DNA from: Saccharina japonica | Lineage: Eukaryota > Sar > Phaeophyceae > Laminariales > Laminariaceae | Assembly: GCA_008828725.1 (NCBI GenBank) | Contig: MEHQ01004485.1 | Coordinates: forward strand, 62,001-126,000 | DNA length: 64,000 nt | Direction of reading: 5' to 3' | Shown: in pieces, positions 34,411 through 46,415 of the stretch | Layout of the letters: every line of letters starts with the position of its first letter | Position numbering within the stretch: the stretch's first letter is position 1 | The notes under the pieces: model-generated | Database searches by the model: none | The model's input: the letters and a program-made list of their open reading frames with translations, nothing else | What the model was told of the DNA's origin: nothing | Position numbers and translations under genes: made by a program

Positions 34411-35359
34411 CTCCGCGATGATATACTGCCACCGCTAGTGCTGCAGCGTACAACTATAGTAACACACGACTTAACCGTATAATATGATACCTGGTTCCTG
34501 GTACCTGACGTATGACACTTTATGTGATCATGCCGCATGCAAGAGAGCTATGTACTCGTAGGAGTATTGAAAGACGCCAACCGTAGGCACCGACCTATCC
34601 AGCGGTACTCGCTGTCCTGCTCGTTATGACTTGTTATCTCGCTATCGTATGTACAATGCCCATTGAACATTCGCTATCCCACTATAGAATCGCCTGGGCT
34701 AATCCCAGCCTTGATCTAAATCCCCCATCCTTTGATATCCCGGTGCAGCGAGAGGAGCCCCTAGTTGATTGTGATGTTCACAGCTCGCAACGGCCAGGCA
34801 CCAGTAGCGAATACATATGATTGGAACAAGCGCTATACATTGTCAGATGGAAAATATAATGATCAGGTAAAGAAGTAGCAATCAATACATATTTTTACCG
34901 ACTATGCAGGACTGTGTGTCTTTCAAGCGTGCTGTCTCCTCCTTAGCGCGAGTTACCATTTACAAACGGTCACGCTGCGGTGATAGTTCGTCTCACTGCA
35001 AGATTTTTTCCACACGTCTATTACTGCTGTGTTGTGCAGCAGCAGCTTGTCCGTCACAAAATGCAGGCCGCGAGAGGTTTACTGTACTCTGCAGCGTTGT
35101 AGTGCTGCTGCTGTGCTGGACGAGTCGCTGCAGCGCTCTATCAACACACATGGACGCGACTAAACCAGCACTGCAACACTTGGGGTACAAGCGTACCTCG
35201 CTCTGGGCCTCTCGGTATCCAGATACACACAACAAATCATCGATCATTTGTTTTAAAGTCATTCATGGGTCATGGGGAGCTCCCCGTTATTTTACGTTTT
35301 TGGCAGATTTTCCAGGTGCGTACGTATGTTTGTTCATTGTGCGTGCGGATCACTTTGAT

Positions 35360-35890
35360 TGCACGTACTATTTTTTTCGGATCATACGGTCCGGACCGTC
35401 CACCCAAAATGCAAGTGATTGCATCTCCCAACTATCATTTTCACACGAGGGTGTAAACATGATAATTGCGAAATGAAATAACTTTCTTTTTGGCTGGACG
35501 GCCCAGGCCGACATATCCGACATTAATCAGAGTGGACCGACATTACTCATCTACGAGTGGCCCCACATAAAAAAATATTCCAACAAAAACGGATATGACT
35601 CGTAGTGTACGCATTAGATATGTACGTATATACACTTCATACGACTATAGAAACGTCTGGATACCTGGTGATACCTACCTGTAAAAATGGTTTTTGCGAA
35701 ATGAAACCACTTGCGTTTTGGGTGGACGGCCCAGGCCGACATGTCCGACAATAATTTGAGTGGACCGAAAAAATAATCTATGAGTGGCCCGACACCAAGA
35801 AATATTGCAACGACAAACGGAAACGACTTGTACTGTACGCAGTAGGTACGTACATACACTTCGTAAGACTATAGAAAAGTATACTGATGT
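35360..35890. repeat. Module present twice direct and once inverted
   Basis: Two direct copies (from about 35,469 and 35,697) share a GCGAAATGAAA block, then GGACGGCCCAGGCCGACAT, GAGTGGACCGA, GAGTGGCCC, and a CGACTATAGAAA-type end. The reverse complement of the start, as GnCCGTCCACCCAAAA followed by GCAAGTG, occurs at about 35,388-35,412. The arrangement suggests a foldback or MITE-like element, or a locally rearranged repeat. An identical set lies in unit B at 41.5-42.04 kb. Confidence 0.6.
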
Positions 35891-36389
35891 ACGTATATAT
35901 GGAAACGAATCAACTTGCCCCACCGGTTGTGTATTGAGGTATATTCATCGTTATTATTAACGACGAGTTCTCCGACGGTTGAATGCTCAGCCTCACCCCT
36001 CGAGAGCGACAAAGCACACGCCGAATGGCTCGCTGTTAAACAAGCACATAGACAGGCGCTGAGCCCTTGGCTTGGCTATCTCGTATATTGTGCTGTATGA
36101 CACAATCGAAGAGGTGAGGCAATGGAGTATATGTCACCTGGTGTCTTGTATAACATGATACGTACGGCGCAATTCACCAACACGAATGTTTTGTGATAGC
36201 ACATAATAGTACTACGCTTGTCTATGTAGTGGAGACGCTACTTCGAGCTGATGCCTCGTAGCACTGCTGCTTGATGTATACAGCGTACTGAGAGCAAGCA
36301 GTGGTCTGCGGTGCCGTCTATTTCACGCCCTAATTGCTGGGTGTTGCCGAGTGCCCCTCGTCCATCGTTCGAGCAGCATGCTTGTCCAA

Positions 36390-36860
36390 CGCCGGCGCCG
36401 CGGCGACGGTGGTGGCGGCAGATGCGGCGGCTGCACAACAAAATTGCTTTCGTAGTCGTCGTAATCGCAGCAGCACCAGAAGCAGAGAGGCCAGGCCACA
36501 AAAGCAAAAGCACAAAGGCAAGCTGCTACTCGTATACGTAAACATGTACACACACATGTTTTGGCCTCCCCTGTATAGCTGCTCCTGCTGCTGCTGCTGC
36601 TTCGTCGCAGCCGCACGCACCGCCACCAGCACCAGCAGCAGTGGTGGCAGTGTCGTCGCGGCAGCGGCGGCGGCCAACTTCCGTTGGTAGAGTCGGGTTG
36701 TCCATTTGTGTGTGCCGAACTTGCTGTACAATGTGCTCCGTAGACCAATATACTCGTACAGCAGGAGCAGCGTGTTTTTTTGTTTTTTCGCAGCAGCAGC
36801 AGCAGCTGTGCAAACGGCGAACGAGCACGAAGTCGAGTACTGTTGTACGTACCGAGCGAC
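36390..36860. repeat. Trinucleotide-rich (CAG/CTG, GCG) low-complexity region
   Basis: Runs such as CTGCTGCTGCTGCTGC (36,584-36,600), GCGGCAGCGGCGGCGG and CAGCAGCAGCAGCAGC open many overlapping frames on both strands. None has a non-repetitive domain. A copy is in unit B at about 42,540-43,010. Confidence 0.6.
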
Positions 36861-37161
36861 TATGATACTATGATACAGTATTCTACGTATTGCAGCCTTA
36901 ACGAAAAACTAAAATCAACAAATATCTAATGCTCTCAGTCTATCACGGCCACCGAGAGCTGGCAAAACCACCACGGTCAAGACAAAACAAACACTACCCG
37001 CCGGGTCCGGCGGCGTCATGGGTACTAGAACCACGATAGTGTTGGTGTTCAGGAGTTGCGGGGCCGGTATCTGCAGCACTCGTTGTCGGCGTAGGGTGGT
37101 CTCTATGATACGAAGTACCATGATATCGCATACGAAAGAAATGAGATCGATATATATCTAC

Positions 37162-37400
37162 GAGTACGAGTACTGCTGTACGTAAGGGGACAACTCTTGT
37201 ACCCGGTGCTTGGCACAGCCTTGCTCACGGAGAGCGGTGGTGGGGTTGTGTTGATTCGACCTCGGGTGCATGGCGGGGCCTAGCACAGGCGGGCAGGGTT
37301 AGCGAGCTGGAGCGCTCCTCATGTAGACATGAACCAGGTATATACCATAGGACATCGAAGGTGGACCTCGTCGCAGAGCTCGCAGCGAAGTAAGCAAGCC
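37162..37400. repeat. Module Z, copy 1
   Basis: It begins ACGAGTACTGCTGTACGTAA, then ACAACTCTTGTACCCGG, CTTGCTCACGGAGAGCGG, TTGATTCGACCTCGGG, ATGGCGGGGCCTAGCACAGG and GGAGCGCTCCTCATGTAGAC. On the minus strand it reads CLHEERSSSLTLPACARP, then RHAPEVEST. The family is unknown. Confidence 0.7.
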
Positions 37401-37405
37401 AAGTC

Positions 37406-37690
37406 ACGAGTACTGCTGTACGTAAGGGGACAACTCTTGTACCCGGTGCTTGGCACAGCCTTGCTCACGGAGAGCGGTGGAGTGGGTGTGTTGATTCGAC
37501 CTCGGGCGCATGGCGGGGCCTAGCACAGGCGGGCAGGGTCAGGGAGCTGGAGCGCTCCTCATGTAGATGTGAGGTGTCGCGCCGTATCGACTGCAAAGCA
37601 GGGAGGATATTGATTATGCTTGTGCTCGATACAGCAGGTTCGATGGCAGTTACAGGTATTTGGGAGTTCATATACTTGGTGAGGCGTTAC
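37406..37690. repeat. Module Z, copy 2, second part inverted
   Basis: The first part (37,406-37,560) repeats copy 1. The second part (37,561-37,690) matches 43,627-43,755 of copy 4 but in the opposite orientation, so the module has been rearranged internally. The minus-strand reading runs from NILPALQSIRR straight into HLHEERSSSLTLPACARP. Confidence 0.65.
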
Positions 37691-37754
37691 TGAAGTAGAA
37701 TGCGTGCCAGTTCATCCGATCGTCTGTCGCGTGCCCTCTGCTCGGCACTTCGAA

Positions 37755-37862
37755 GTCCTATAATATATATATCTGGTTTATGTCTACAGCTGGAGAATAA
37801 CAGCACCTTGAGCTCGTCTGCCTGCGCAAGCACTCGCCTGGCGCCTGAGGCCGTATCAACAG
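37755..37862. repeat. Module Z, copy 3, inverted and diverged
   Basis: The plus strand reads ISGLCLQLENNSTLSSSACA then STRLAPEAVST, aligning with the minus-strand reading ISGLCLHEERSSSLTLPACA then RPRHAPEVEST of other copies. DNA identity is much lower than in the direct copies. It abuts the start of duplication unit B. Confidence 0.5.
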
Positions 37863-40350
37863 CGCCTCCTCGGTCCCGGCAGGGAAGGCCGAAAGCGACC
37901 CGGGCGAGGCATCAGCCTCCGACACCGACCAAGGGAACGGTGAGGATCCACCCGCGGTCCTGTCGGGGAGACCAGCTCACGAGCTCAGCAGCTGGGGACG
38001 GCTCCCCGCGACAGTAAGGGGCCGAACCCGGGGTCAGAGCCAACGCTTGGAAGGCGAGCCTGCTGAAGGCCGGCTAAGGATGAGGCCTGAGGTCGCGGAC
38101 GCGCTGCTTGCGGCAGTGTTCAAGTTGACGATGTCTAGGAGAACGCAGAACAGCACATCCTGGACGACGGAGGACGCACTGGCTCTGATGGCTGGAGGAC
38201 CTGCAGCAGATAACAAAGGGGAGTTAAGCGTGCGCATGCCGAGTGGATTCCCGGAAGACGTAGAACCGCCCCCTCAGCAGTTCCGTAGCAGATGTCGAGC
38301 GTTCACAGTACAAAGCGGCGTGGCAAGAGGCCATGAAGATTGAACGGGACGGTCACAAAACCACCGGCACGTTTGAAGCATCGATACCGCCGCAAGAGCG
38401 GAAACCTGTAGGATCGAAGTGGGTGTTTACCTACAAGACGGACAAGGATGGCCTGATAGTATAAAGACAAAGGCCAGACTTGTGGCTAAGGGGTTTATCG
38501 AGGTGCAGGATGTAGATTACTTCCAAACATTCGCACCACTCCCTCGTCAGCGTCAGTTAACATTCTGGCAGCTGTTGCCAACGAACACGGTCTGAAGATT
38601 TTTCATTTAGACGTCGCGCAAGCTTTTGTTCGCGCGAAACTCAACGCCGAGATATACATGAAACTACCCGTTGGGTGTGGTGACATATCAGGCAAAATCG
38701 TTCGCCTGAACCGATCGCTCTATGGTCTGAAGCAGAATGGACGATAGTGGGCCGGATTATTGGTAGAAACCGTGGTAGAGTACGGTATGGAGCAGTGTAG
38801 GACTGATCCTTGTGTTTTTCGCATGGTTGTGGATGGCAAGGTACAACTGATCATGGCTGTTCATGTAGATGACATTGTGATTGCAGGTTCGGACGAGTCA
38901 TGCAGAGATTTTCATGCCGCGTTAGTAACGAAATTCCCCGCGAATAACCTCGGAGAACTGACTTGGTACACTGATTGTGCTTTCAAACGCGACTGGGAAT
39001 CGGGGACTTTGGGGATCACGCAGAAGGCGTTTATTGAGAGCATGTTGAATCGTTTTGGCGTTAGCTCATCCTCTGACATCCCCGCTACCCCTGGTGTGGA
39101 ACTAGGTCCAAGAGAGGAAGGCGAACCTGGTGGAGACTGGCCTTACAGGGAGGCTGTGGGCAGTTTGATGTGGCTGTCGACCATGACAAGGCCGGACATC
39201 TCCAACGCTGTGCGTGCTGTGGNGCGTCACTCTCACAACCCTACTGAGAGGCACTGGAGAGCAGTTTTGAAGATTATGGCGTACCTTCACGGGACCAGGT
39301 GTTTAGGATTGACGTTTGTGCGGGGTTCGGGACTGGATTTGAATGCGTATAGTGATGCCGATTATGCTGATAAAGCGAATGATAGGCGCTCGGTATCGGG
39401 GACGGTAATTACCCTGGGGGGTGCGGCCGTCAGTTGGGCAAGTAGCACGCAGAGGTGTGTTACGTTGTCCACAGCAGAAGCAGAGTACGTTGCCCTAGGT
39501 GAAGGGGTGAAGGAGGCTTTGTTCACGGGCGCGGTCTTATCGTTTATTGGTCCAGAGCTAAGCGGATCGTGTGTCCGGGTTTACGAAGATAACCAGGGGA
39601 CCATAGCATTGGCTCAGAACCCTCTTAGTTCTGCTCGGAGCAAGCATATCGACGTACGTTTTCATTTTGTTAGGGAGCTGCTTCGTGCGAAGAAGATCGA
39701 CATTCAGTTCGTAGCTTCGAAAGACCAGCATGCGGATATTTTGACGAAATCCCTTGCTGCGACCCCTTAAGCTTCACCGTAGGTTCTTGTTGAATCTGCC
39801 GTTGGAGGGTGAGTAAGGGGTATGAGCATTATCCGATGTACCATGTTTGAGTTATGCGAGGAATAAGTTGTCAGGTTGCCACCCCGCGCTACTTTGAGGG
39901 GCATGGGTGAGTAGGGCACCACTTGGCATCTTATTTTCTGGCCATGGTCATCGTTTGGAATGCGGCCGTTGTTTCAACTGCAATGGTTTGGAGTATATGA
40001 GTTATACAGGGGGTTGTGATCCGGTGGCCGGGTTTCCTCCTGCGGGACTGTTGTTGGCTGTTAGGTCCTAGCTTGTTTTGAATGTCCTTTCGGTCTTGTC
40101 ATTGCTGTCAAGAGTCAGGGAGGGTGTTCGTTTTCATCGTGTCAGCAACGACGGTTACAAACGTTGCAGAGGGTTGCGTATATATTCGCAGGCGTTATTG
40201 TGGAATTCTTGCCTCGTGGGGGAGGAGGGTTCGAGCACTCCGCTCTCTCTCCGCTCTCTCTCTCTCGCTCTGTCCTCTAATGCAACGACCTTAAAACATC
40301 TCATCAGACTGCTGGGCAGTCAGGGCATCCAGATTTGCAATCTAGGAACA
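37861..40350 (+). mobile_element. 5'-truncated Copia copy with 3' LTR (40,125-40,350)
   Basis: This is the part of the Copia element contained in unit B: the end of the linker, reverse transcriptase, RNase H and the 3' LTR. It has no 5' LTR, Gag, protease or integrase. The reading frame is broken in a few places, in contrast to the full element. It arose by segmental duplication, not by its own insertion. Confidence 0.9.
40125..40350 (+). repeat. LTR of the truncated Copia copy
   Basis: 226 bp, one difference from the 3' LTR of the whole element as far as I could compare, and followed by CTCCG. Confidence 0.9.
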
Positions 40351-40795
40351 CTCCGCGATGATATACTGCCACCGCTAGTGCTGCAGCGTACAACTATAGT
40401 AACACACGACTTAACCGTATAATATGATACCTGGTTCCTGGTACCTGACGTATGACACTTTATGTGATCATGCCGCATGCAAGAGAGCTATGTACTCGTA
40501 GGAGTATTGAAAGACGCCAACCGTAGGCACCGACCTATCCAGCGGTACTCGCTGTCCTGCTCGTTATGACTTGTTATCTCGCTATCGTATGTACAATGCC
40601 CATTGAACATTCGCTATCCCACTATAGAATCGCCTGGGCTAATCCCAGCCTTGATCTAAATCCCCCACCCTTTGATATCCCGGTGCAGCGAGAGGAGCCC
40701 CTAGTTGATTGTGATGTTCACAGCTCGCAACGGCCGGGCACCAGTAGCGAATACATATGATTGGAACAAGCGCTATACATTGTCAGATGGAAAAT

Positions 40796-40841
40796 ATAAT
40801 AATAATAATAATAATACTTAATAATAATAATAATAATAATA

Positions 40842-40876
<35 letters not shown>

Positions 40877-41011
40877 TAATAATAATCATAATAATAATAA
40901 TAATAATAAATAATAATAATAACTAATAAATAATTATAATAATAAATAATAATACTTAATAATAATAATAATAATAAAATAAATAATAATAATAATAATA
41001 ATAATAATAAT
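40796..41011. repeat. (AAT)n microsatellite, about 215 bp
   Basis: AAT/ATA repeats with a few interruptions replace five to six bases of unit A (near 34,860). The expansion is therefore younger than the segmental duplication. Confidence 0.95.
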
Positions 41012-43310
41012 TAAGGTAGAGAAGTAGCAATCAATACATATTTTTACCGACTATGCAGGACTGTGTGTCTTTCAAGCGTGCTGTCTCCTCCTTAGCGCGA
41101 GTTACCATTTACAAACGGTCACGCTGCGGTGATAGTTCGTCTCGCTGCAAGATGTTTTCCACACATCTACTACTGCTGTGTTGTGCAGCAGCAGCTTGTC
41201 CATCACAAAACGCAGGCCGCGAGAGGTTTACTGTACTCTGCTGCGTTGTAGTGCTGCTGCTGTGCTGGACGAGTCGCTGCAGCGCTCTATCAACACACAT
41301 GGACGCGACTAAACCAGCACTGCAACACTTGGGGTACAAGCGTACCTCGCTCTGGGCCTCTCGGTATCCAGATACACACAACAAATCATCGATCATTTGT
41401 TTTAAAGTCATTCATGGGTCATGGGGAGCTCCCCGTTATTTTACGTTTTTGGCAGATTTTCCAGGTGCGTACGTATGTTTGTTCATTGTGCGTGCGGATC
41501 ACTTTGATTGCACGTACTATTTTTTTCGGATCATACGGTCCGGACCGTCCACCCAAAATGCAAGTGATTGCATCTCCCAACTATCATTTTCACACGAGGG
41601 TGTAAACATGATAATTGCGAAATGAAATAACTTTCTTTTTGGCTGGACGGCCCAGGCCGACATATCCGACATTAATCAGAGTGGACCGACATTACTCATC
41701 TACGAGTGGCCCCACATAAAAAAATATTCCAACAAAAACGGATATGACTCGTAGTGTACGCATTAGATATGTACGTATATACACTTCATACGACTATAGA
41801 AACGTCTGGATACCTGGTGATACCTACCTGTAAAAATGGTTTTTGCGAAATGAAACCACTTGCGTTTTGGGTGGACGGCCCAGGCCGACATGTCCGACAA
41901 TAATTTGAGTGGACCGAAAAAATAATCTATGAGTGGCCCGACACCAAGAAATATTGCAACGACAAACGGAAACGACTTGTACTGTACGCAGTAGGTACGT
42001 ACATACACTTCGTAAGACTATAGAAAAGTATACTGATGTACGTATATATGGAAACGAATCAACTTGCCCCACCGGTTGTGTATTGAGGTATATTCATCGT
42101 TATTATTAACGACGAGTTCTCCGACGGTTGAATGCTCAGCCTCACCCCTCGAGAGCGACAAAGCACACGCCGAATGGCTCGCTGTTAAACAAGCACATAG
42201 ACAGGCGCTGAGCCCTTGGCTTGGCTATCTCGTATATTGTGCTGTATGACACAATCGAAGAGGTGAGGCAATGGAGTATATGTCACCTGGTGTCTTGTAT
42301 AACATGATACGTACGGCGCAATTCACCAACACGAATGTTTTGTGATAGCACATAATAGTACTACGCTTGTCTATGTAGTGGAGACGCTACTTCGAGCTGA
42401 TGCCTCGTAGCACTGCTGCTTGATGTATACAGCGTACTGAGAGCAAGCAGTGGTCTGCGGTGCCGTCTATTTCACGCCCTAATTGCTGGGTGTTGCCGAG
42501 TGCCCCTCGTCCATCGTTCGAGCAGCATGCTTGTCCAACGCCGGCGCCGCGGCGACGGTGGTGGCGGCAGATGCGGCGGCTGCACAACAAAATTGCTTTC
42601 GTAGTCGTCGTAATCGCAGCAGCACCAGAAGCAGAGAGGCCAGGCCACAAAAGCAAAAGCACAAAGGCAAGCTGCTACTCGTATACGTAAACATGTACAC
42701 ACACATGTTTTGGCCTCCCCTGTATAGCTGCTCCTGCTGCTGCTGCTGCTTCGTCGCAGCCGCACGCACCGCCACCAGCACCAGCAGCAGTGGTGGCAGT
42801 GTCGTCGCGGCAGCGGCGGCGGCCAACTTCCGTTGGTAGAGTCGGGTTGTCCATTTGTGTGTGCCGAACTTGCTGTACAATGTGCTCCGTAGACCAATAT
42901 ACTCGTACAGCAGGAGCAGCGTGTTTTTTTGTTTTTTCGCAGCAGCAGCAGCAGCTGTGCAAACGGCGAACGAGCACGAAGTCGAGTACTGTTGTACGTA
43001 CCGAGCGACTATGATACTATGATACAGTATTCTACGTATTGCAGCCTTAACGAAAAACTAAAATCAACAAATATCTAATGCTCTCAGTCTATCACGGCCA
43101 CCGAGAGCTGGCAAAACCACCACGGTCAAGACAAAACAAACACTACCCGCCGGGTCCGGCGGCGTCATGGGTACTAGAACCACGATAGTGTTGGTGTTCA
43201 GGAGTTGCGGGGCCGGTATCTGCAGCACTCGTTGTCGGCGTAGGGTGGTCTCTATGATACGAAGTACCATGATATCGCATACGAAAGAAATGAGATCGAT
43301 ATATATCTAC

Positions 43311-43760
43311 GAGTACGAGTACTGCTGTACGTAAGGGGACAACTCTTGTACCCGGTGCTTGGCACAGCCTTGCTCACGGAGAGCGGTGGTGGGGTTGTGT
43401 TGATTCGACCTCGGGTGCATGGCGGGGCCTAGCACAGGCGGGCAGGGTTAGCGAGCTGGAGCGCTCCTCATGTAGACATGAACCAGATATATATATATAT
43501 AAATATATATTATAGGACTTCGAAGGCCACCATCGAGGCGCAGCGAGCAAGACAAGCAAGTCAAGTCAAGGCAAGGCAAGCGAAGTCAGGGAAGTCCCAG
43601 CAAGCACGAGACCTCACAGATGGAGAAAGCCTCATCAAGTATATGAACTCCCTAATATATGAAACCGTCATCATGCCTGCTGTATCGAGTACCAAGCACA
43701 TTCAATATCCTCCCTGCTTTACAATCGATACTGTGCGACACCACACATCCGCAGTATGCA
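43311..43760. repeat. Module Z, copy 4, longest
   Basis: Same order as copy 1, then a TA-rich microsatellite (43,488-43,513), a CGAAGGCCACCATCGAGGCG block, an AAGTCAAGTCAAGGCAAGGC stretch, CCTCACAGATGGAGAAAGCC, and ATGAACTCCCTAATATATGA through CTTTACAATCGATACTG. Copy 5 (47,667-47,960) has the same order. Confidence 0.7.
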
Positions 43761-46194
43761 TACCGAACAGGTGTACAGTCCCATCAACTAATATGCTCCC
43801 TGCATGGTGAACAGTATGGCAATAAAGCATCACAATATCATAGCATGGTCAAACCTCATAGCTGTCCCGAAAACCACAAATCATCATCCCGAATCAATAT
43901 CACACATTCCAAATTCACGTACCGAATGTGGACCACAATGTCCCAAACCCTCAAGCAAATTCAAAGTACCGAATACCACAAGCTTAATAAAAACCTCAAG
44001 CAAATTCAAAGTACCGAATACCAGAAATTCGAGCACATTCATTCAAACTCAAATACCAAAATCTAAACCATACTGGCTCAAACTTCAACAATCTTCCAAG
44101 GCACTCAGCTGCCGTAACTAGGGCATAAGGCCTCGGTATACAGACGGTCATCAGCTCGGTGTCAACAGGTCGATACAGGTCTGTCCAGTAGTACCAACTT
44201 CAGAAACACTGCACGTTGCAAGAATCTCGAAGCTCTGAAAAATCCTCAATACAAATCTCAATACCGTACAATGTATTCTCGGAACTACCAGACCAGCCGT
44301 TATCATCATTGAATATCTCCCTGACAATCAACAATAAAGCTCCCGATGACGGTTCGACCAAGAACAGCATACCCGCACAGCAGTTTCCACTATTTTAATC
44401 AGTAAACAGGCAGAATTTTCAATGCCCGAAAACCATCAATCAAAAACCACAACCCAACCTTAACCCCATCATGCCAATCAGAAACTCATTCAATATCCTC
44501 CATTCTCGAATCCTCGTTCAATCAGTCAACCAGTCAATCAATGTATTCTCCGAACTATCAGAAAAGCCGCCCAGACCAGACAGCCAGAGACGGTATCACC
44601 ATTGAGATCGACTCTAGAACTAAAACTAACCCTCAGATCCTCATTTCAGTCGGTCAACCAGTCAATCAAAATCAGTGTATTTTCCGGACTACCAGAAAAG
44701 CCGCCCAGGCCAGACAGCCAGAGACGGTATCACCATTGAGATTGACTCTAAAACTAAAACAATAAATCTCAAATCCTTATTCATACGCAAACGTAATTTA
44801 TCCGACCGCGTGGTATGGTTTCAAGCTTACAGCAGTAGTTATGACGCCAACTTATCATCGGGGAAACGTGATCTCCCCTTGCCACGAGCTGCTGGTATAA
44901 TCAAGAACCTTCGAGCGATTTCCACACAAGGAAAGCTCTGAAGTGTATTATTTTATCACCAAGCAACAATGCCTCAAGAACAGCGTTTTAACCAACCAAT
45001 AGCAGTGCGCGGAAAGACAAAACCCATTCATATATATATTCATCAAGATTCGAATGGCGTGATCAGACAACAAGTGCAAGTGCATATTTCACATCGCCAA
45101 CAAAGAGCACATAGTAACTGCTATATGATTACGTGTTTAAAGCACCTACTCCACTTATACTCCTCCTTTTAAGTACGTACATAGCATTTGTGCTACATAA
45201 TTGATGATCAGAACCATCTCGTACCTATAACTGGTTCGTTACGGAGGGAGGGGGGGAGAGAGGGCGGAAGAGCACACAACATACAGCAGTCAATCTGAGT
45301 CGCCCAAGACAAATTTTCACTCGGTATCAATGCTCCACTCCATCGCGTATTCATATCATATCACAACGCCCAGAATTTTCCAACATCGTGTTATACCAAC
45401 CATGATAACCTTATGTGAGCAGTAGTACGTTCGCAGTTGCGTTGTACCATGGTATAGCGCAATGTCTTATATGTATTCATGGATCTATATACGACCTTCG
45501 CGATCATAAAACTGTCCGCACACAGAGCACTACCGTTTACATCAGGTACACACAAAATAAGCATACGAAAATGCTCATAAATCATGAAAACCACCGCACG
45601 CATATACCTGGTATACTCACAGCAGTATAACAGTACTTCTCGTACAAATGGCAAAAACATCGCAGACAGACAAAACAACCGTATGAGCATGTTCTAAGTA
45701 CCTTCCCCTGTTGATTACAGGTCCAAGTAAAAGTTACAGCAGAATTGCTGCATGTCGGCTATTATCATACGTATACTGATGTGTTGCTATCTGACAAGGT
45801 TAGTACGTGCAGTGTGGTAGCACAGCGTTCGAAGCAAAGCACACAACCGAAACATAACAATGTCGGCTCGTCAAGTGCTCGTCACGTGCGTACTCAATCA
45901 ATCCTATCATGCGTGCCTCATATTTCATCCTCCCCAAGCCCCAGCCCAAGTACGTACGTAGTCCATCGTCCCGCGCAAAATAACGAAAGACAACAGAACC
46001 AACTACTCGTATTCAGTATAATGATAGGTGGTCCAAACAAGCCTTTTCTACGACACACCTACTATTAATATACCTGAACAGCAGTAGCGGCATCTTCGTA
46101 CGTATCATCAAAAACATCATCAAAAACAGGGGGAAAGGCAATCGATCAGGCAGCACGAACACATCGTATACCTCAATCAGGGCTGAACGGAGGC
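43761..46194. other. AC-rich sequence with local tandem repeats, no gene recognised
   Basis: It contains a direct repeat of about 43 bp (CCTCAAGCAAATTCAAAGTA..., 43,948 and 43,991). A 130-bp tandem duplication also lies at 44,529-44,770. The rest (44.8-46.2 kb) shows short frames without motifs and a G-rich run at 45,242-45,275. Confidence 0.45.
44529..44770. repeat. Tandem duplication, about 132-bp unit
   Basis: Two copies of CAACCAGTCAATCAA..., then AGAAAAGCCGCCCAG, AGACAGCCAGAGACGG and TATCACCATTGAGAT. The stretch just upstream (CTCGTTCAATCAGTCAACC) recurs near 50,262-50,290, so it belongs to a dispersed repeat. Confidence 0.75.
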
Positions 46195-46308
46195 ATGAGC
46201 CCAGCACCCAGGTGCCATTGCGGTCCAGCTTCCATGCTGATCCGAACACAACCTTGCTGTAGGTGGTGTTGCTTGCCGCCGCCCCACCCGTCCTTGCTCC
46301 CCTGCTGG

Positions 46309-46344
<36 letters not shown>

Positions 46345-46415
46345 TCCTCTTCTTCCTTCTCCTCCTCTTCTTCTTTCCGTTGCTCGAATGATAACAGGGC
46401 TCCGTGTGCCAGCTC

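Larger units (their letters stand above)
34416..37160. other. Duplicated flank, no gene recognised
   Basis: This non-Copia DNA recurs at 40,356-43,310. Its longest plus frame (34,904-35,476, 190 codons, preserved in unit B at 41,053-41,625) has no recognisable domain and a low-complexity Cys/Leu stretch. I do not call it a gene. The region contains the inverted/direct module at 35.36-35.89 kb and CAG/CTG-rich stretches at 36.4-36.8 kb. Confidence 0.5.
31928..37345 (+). repeat. Tandem segmental duplication, unit A
   Basis: Unit A starts inside the Copia polyprotein, runs through the 3' LTR and continues about 2.9 kb into flanking DNA. Unit B is 37,861-43,494. Because unit B contains the LTR together with the same CTCCG flank, the duplication happened after the Copia insertion. 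The parts 31.9-35.1 kb differ from unit B at scattered positions, while from about 35.1 to 37.3 kb I found no difference by eye. Confidence 0.88.
37861..43494 (+). repeat. Tandem segmental duplication, unit B
   Basis: Copy of unit A. It carries an added AAT microsatellite (40,796-41,011) and one undetermined base (n at 39,223), which marks an assembly or read ambiguity in this copy. Confidence 0.88.

Noticed and set aside
36323-36748. Cys/Trp-rich minus-strand protein, also in unit B
   Set aside because: Three overlapping frames on both strands stem from CAG/CTG repeats; preservation in unit B reflects recent duplication, not selection.
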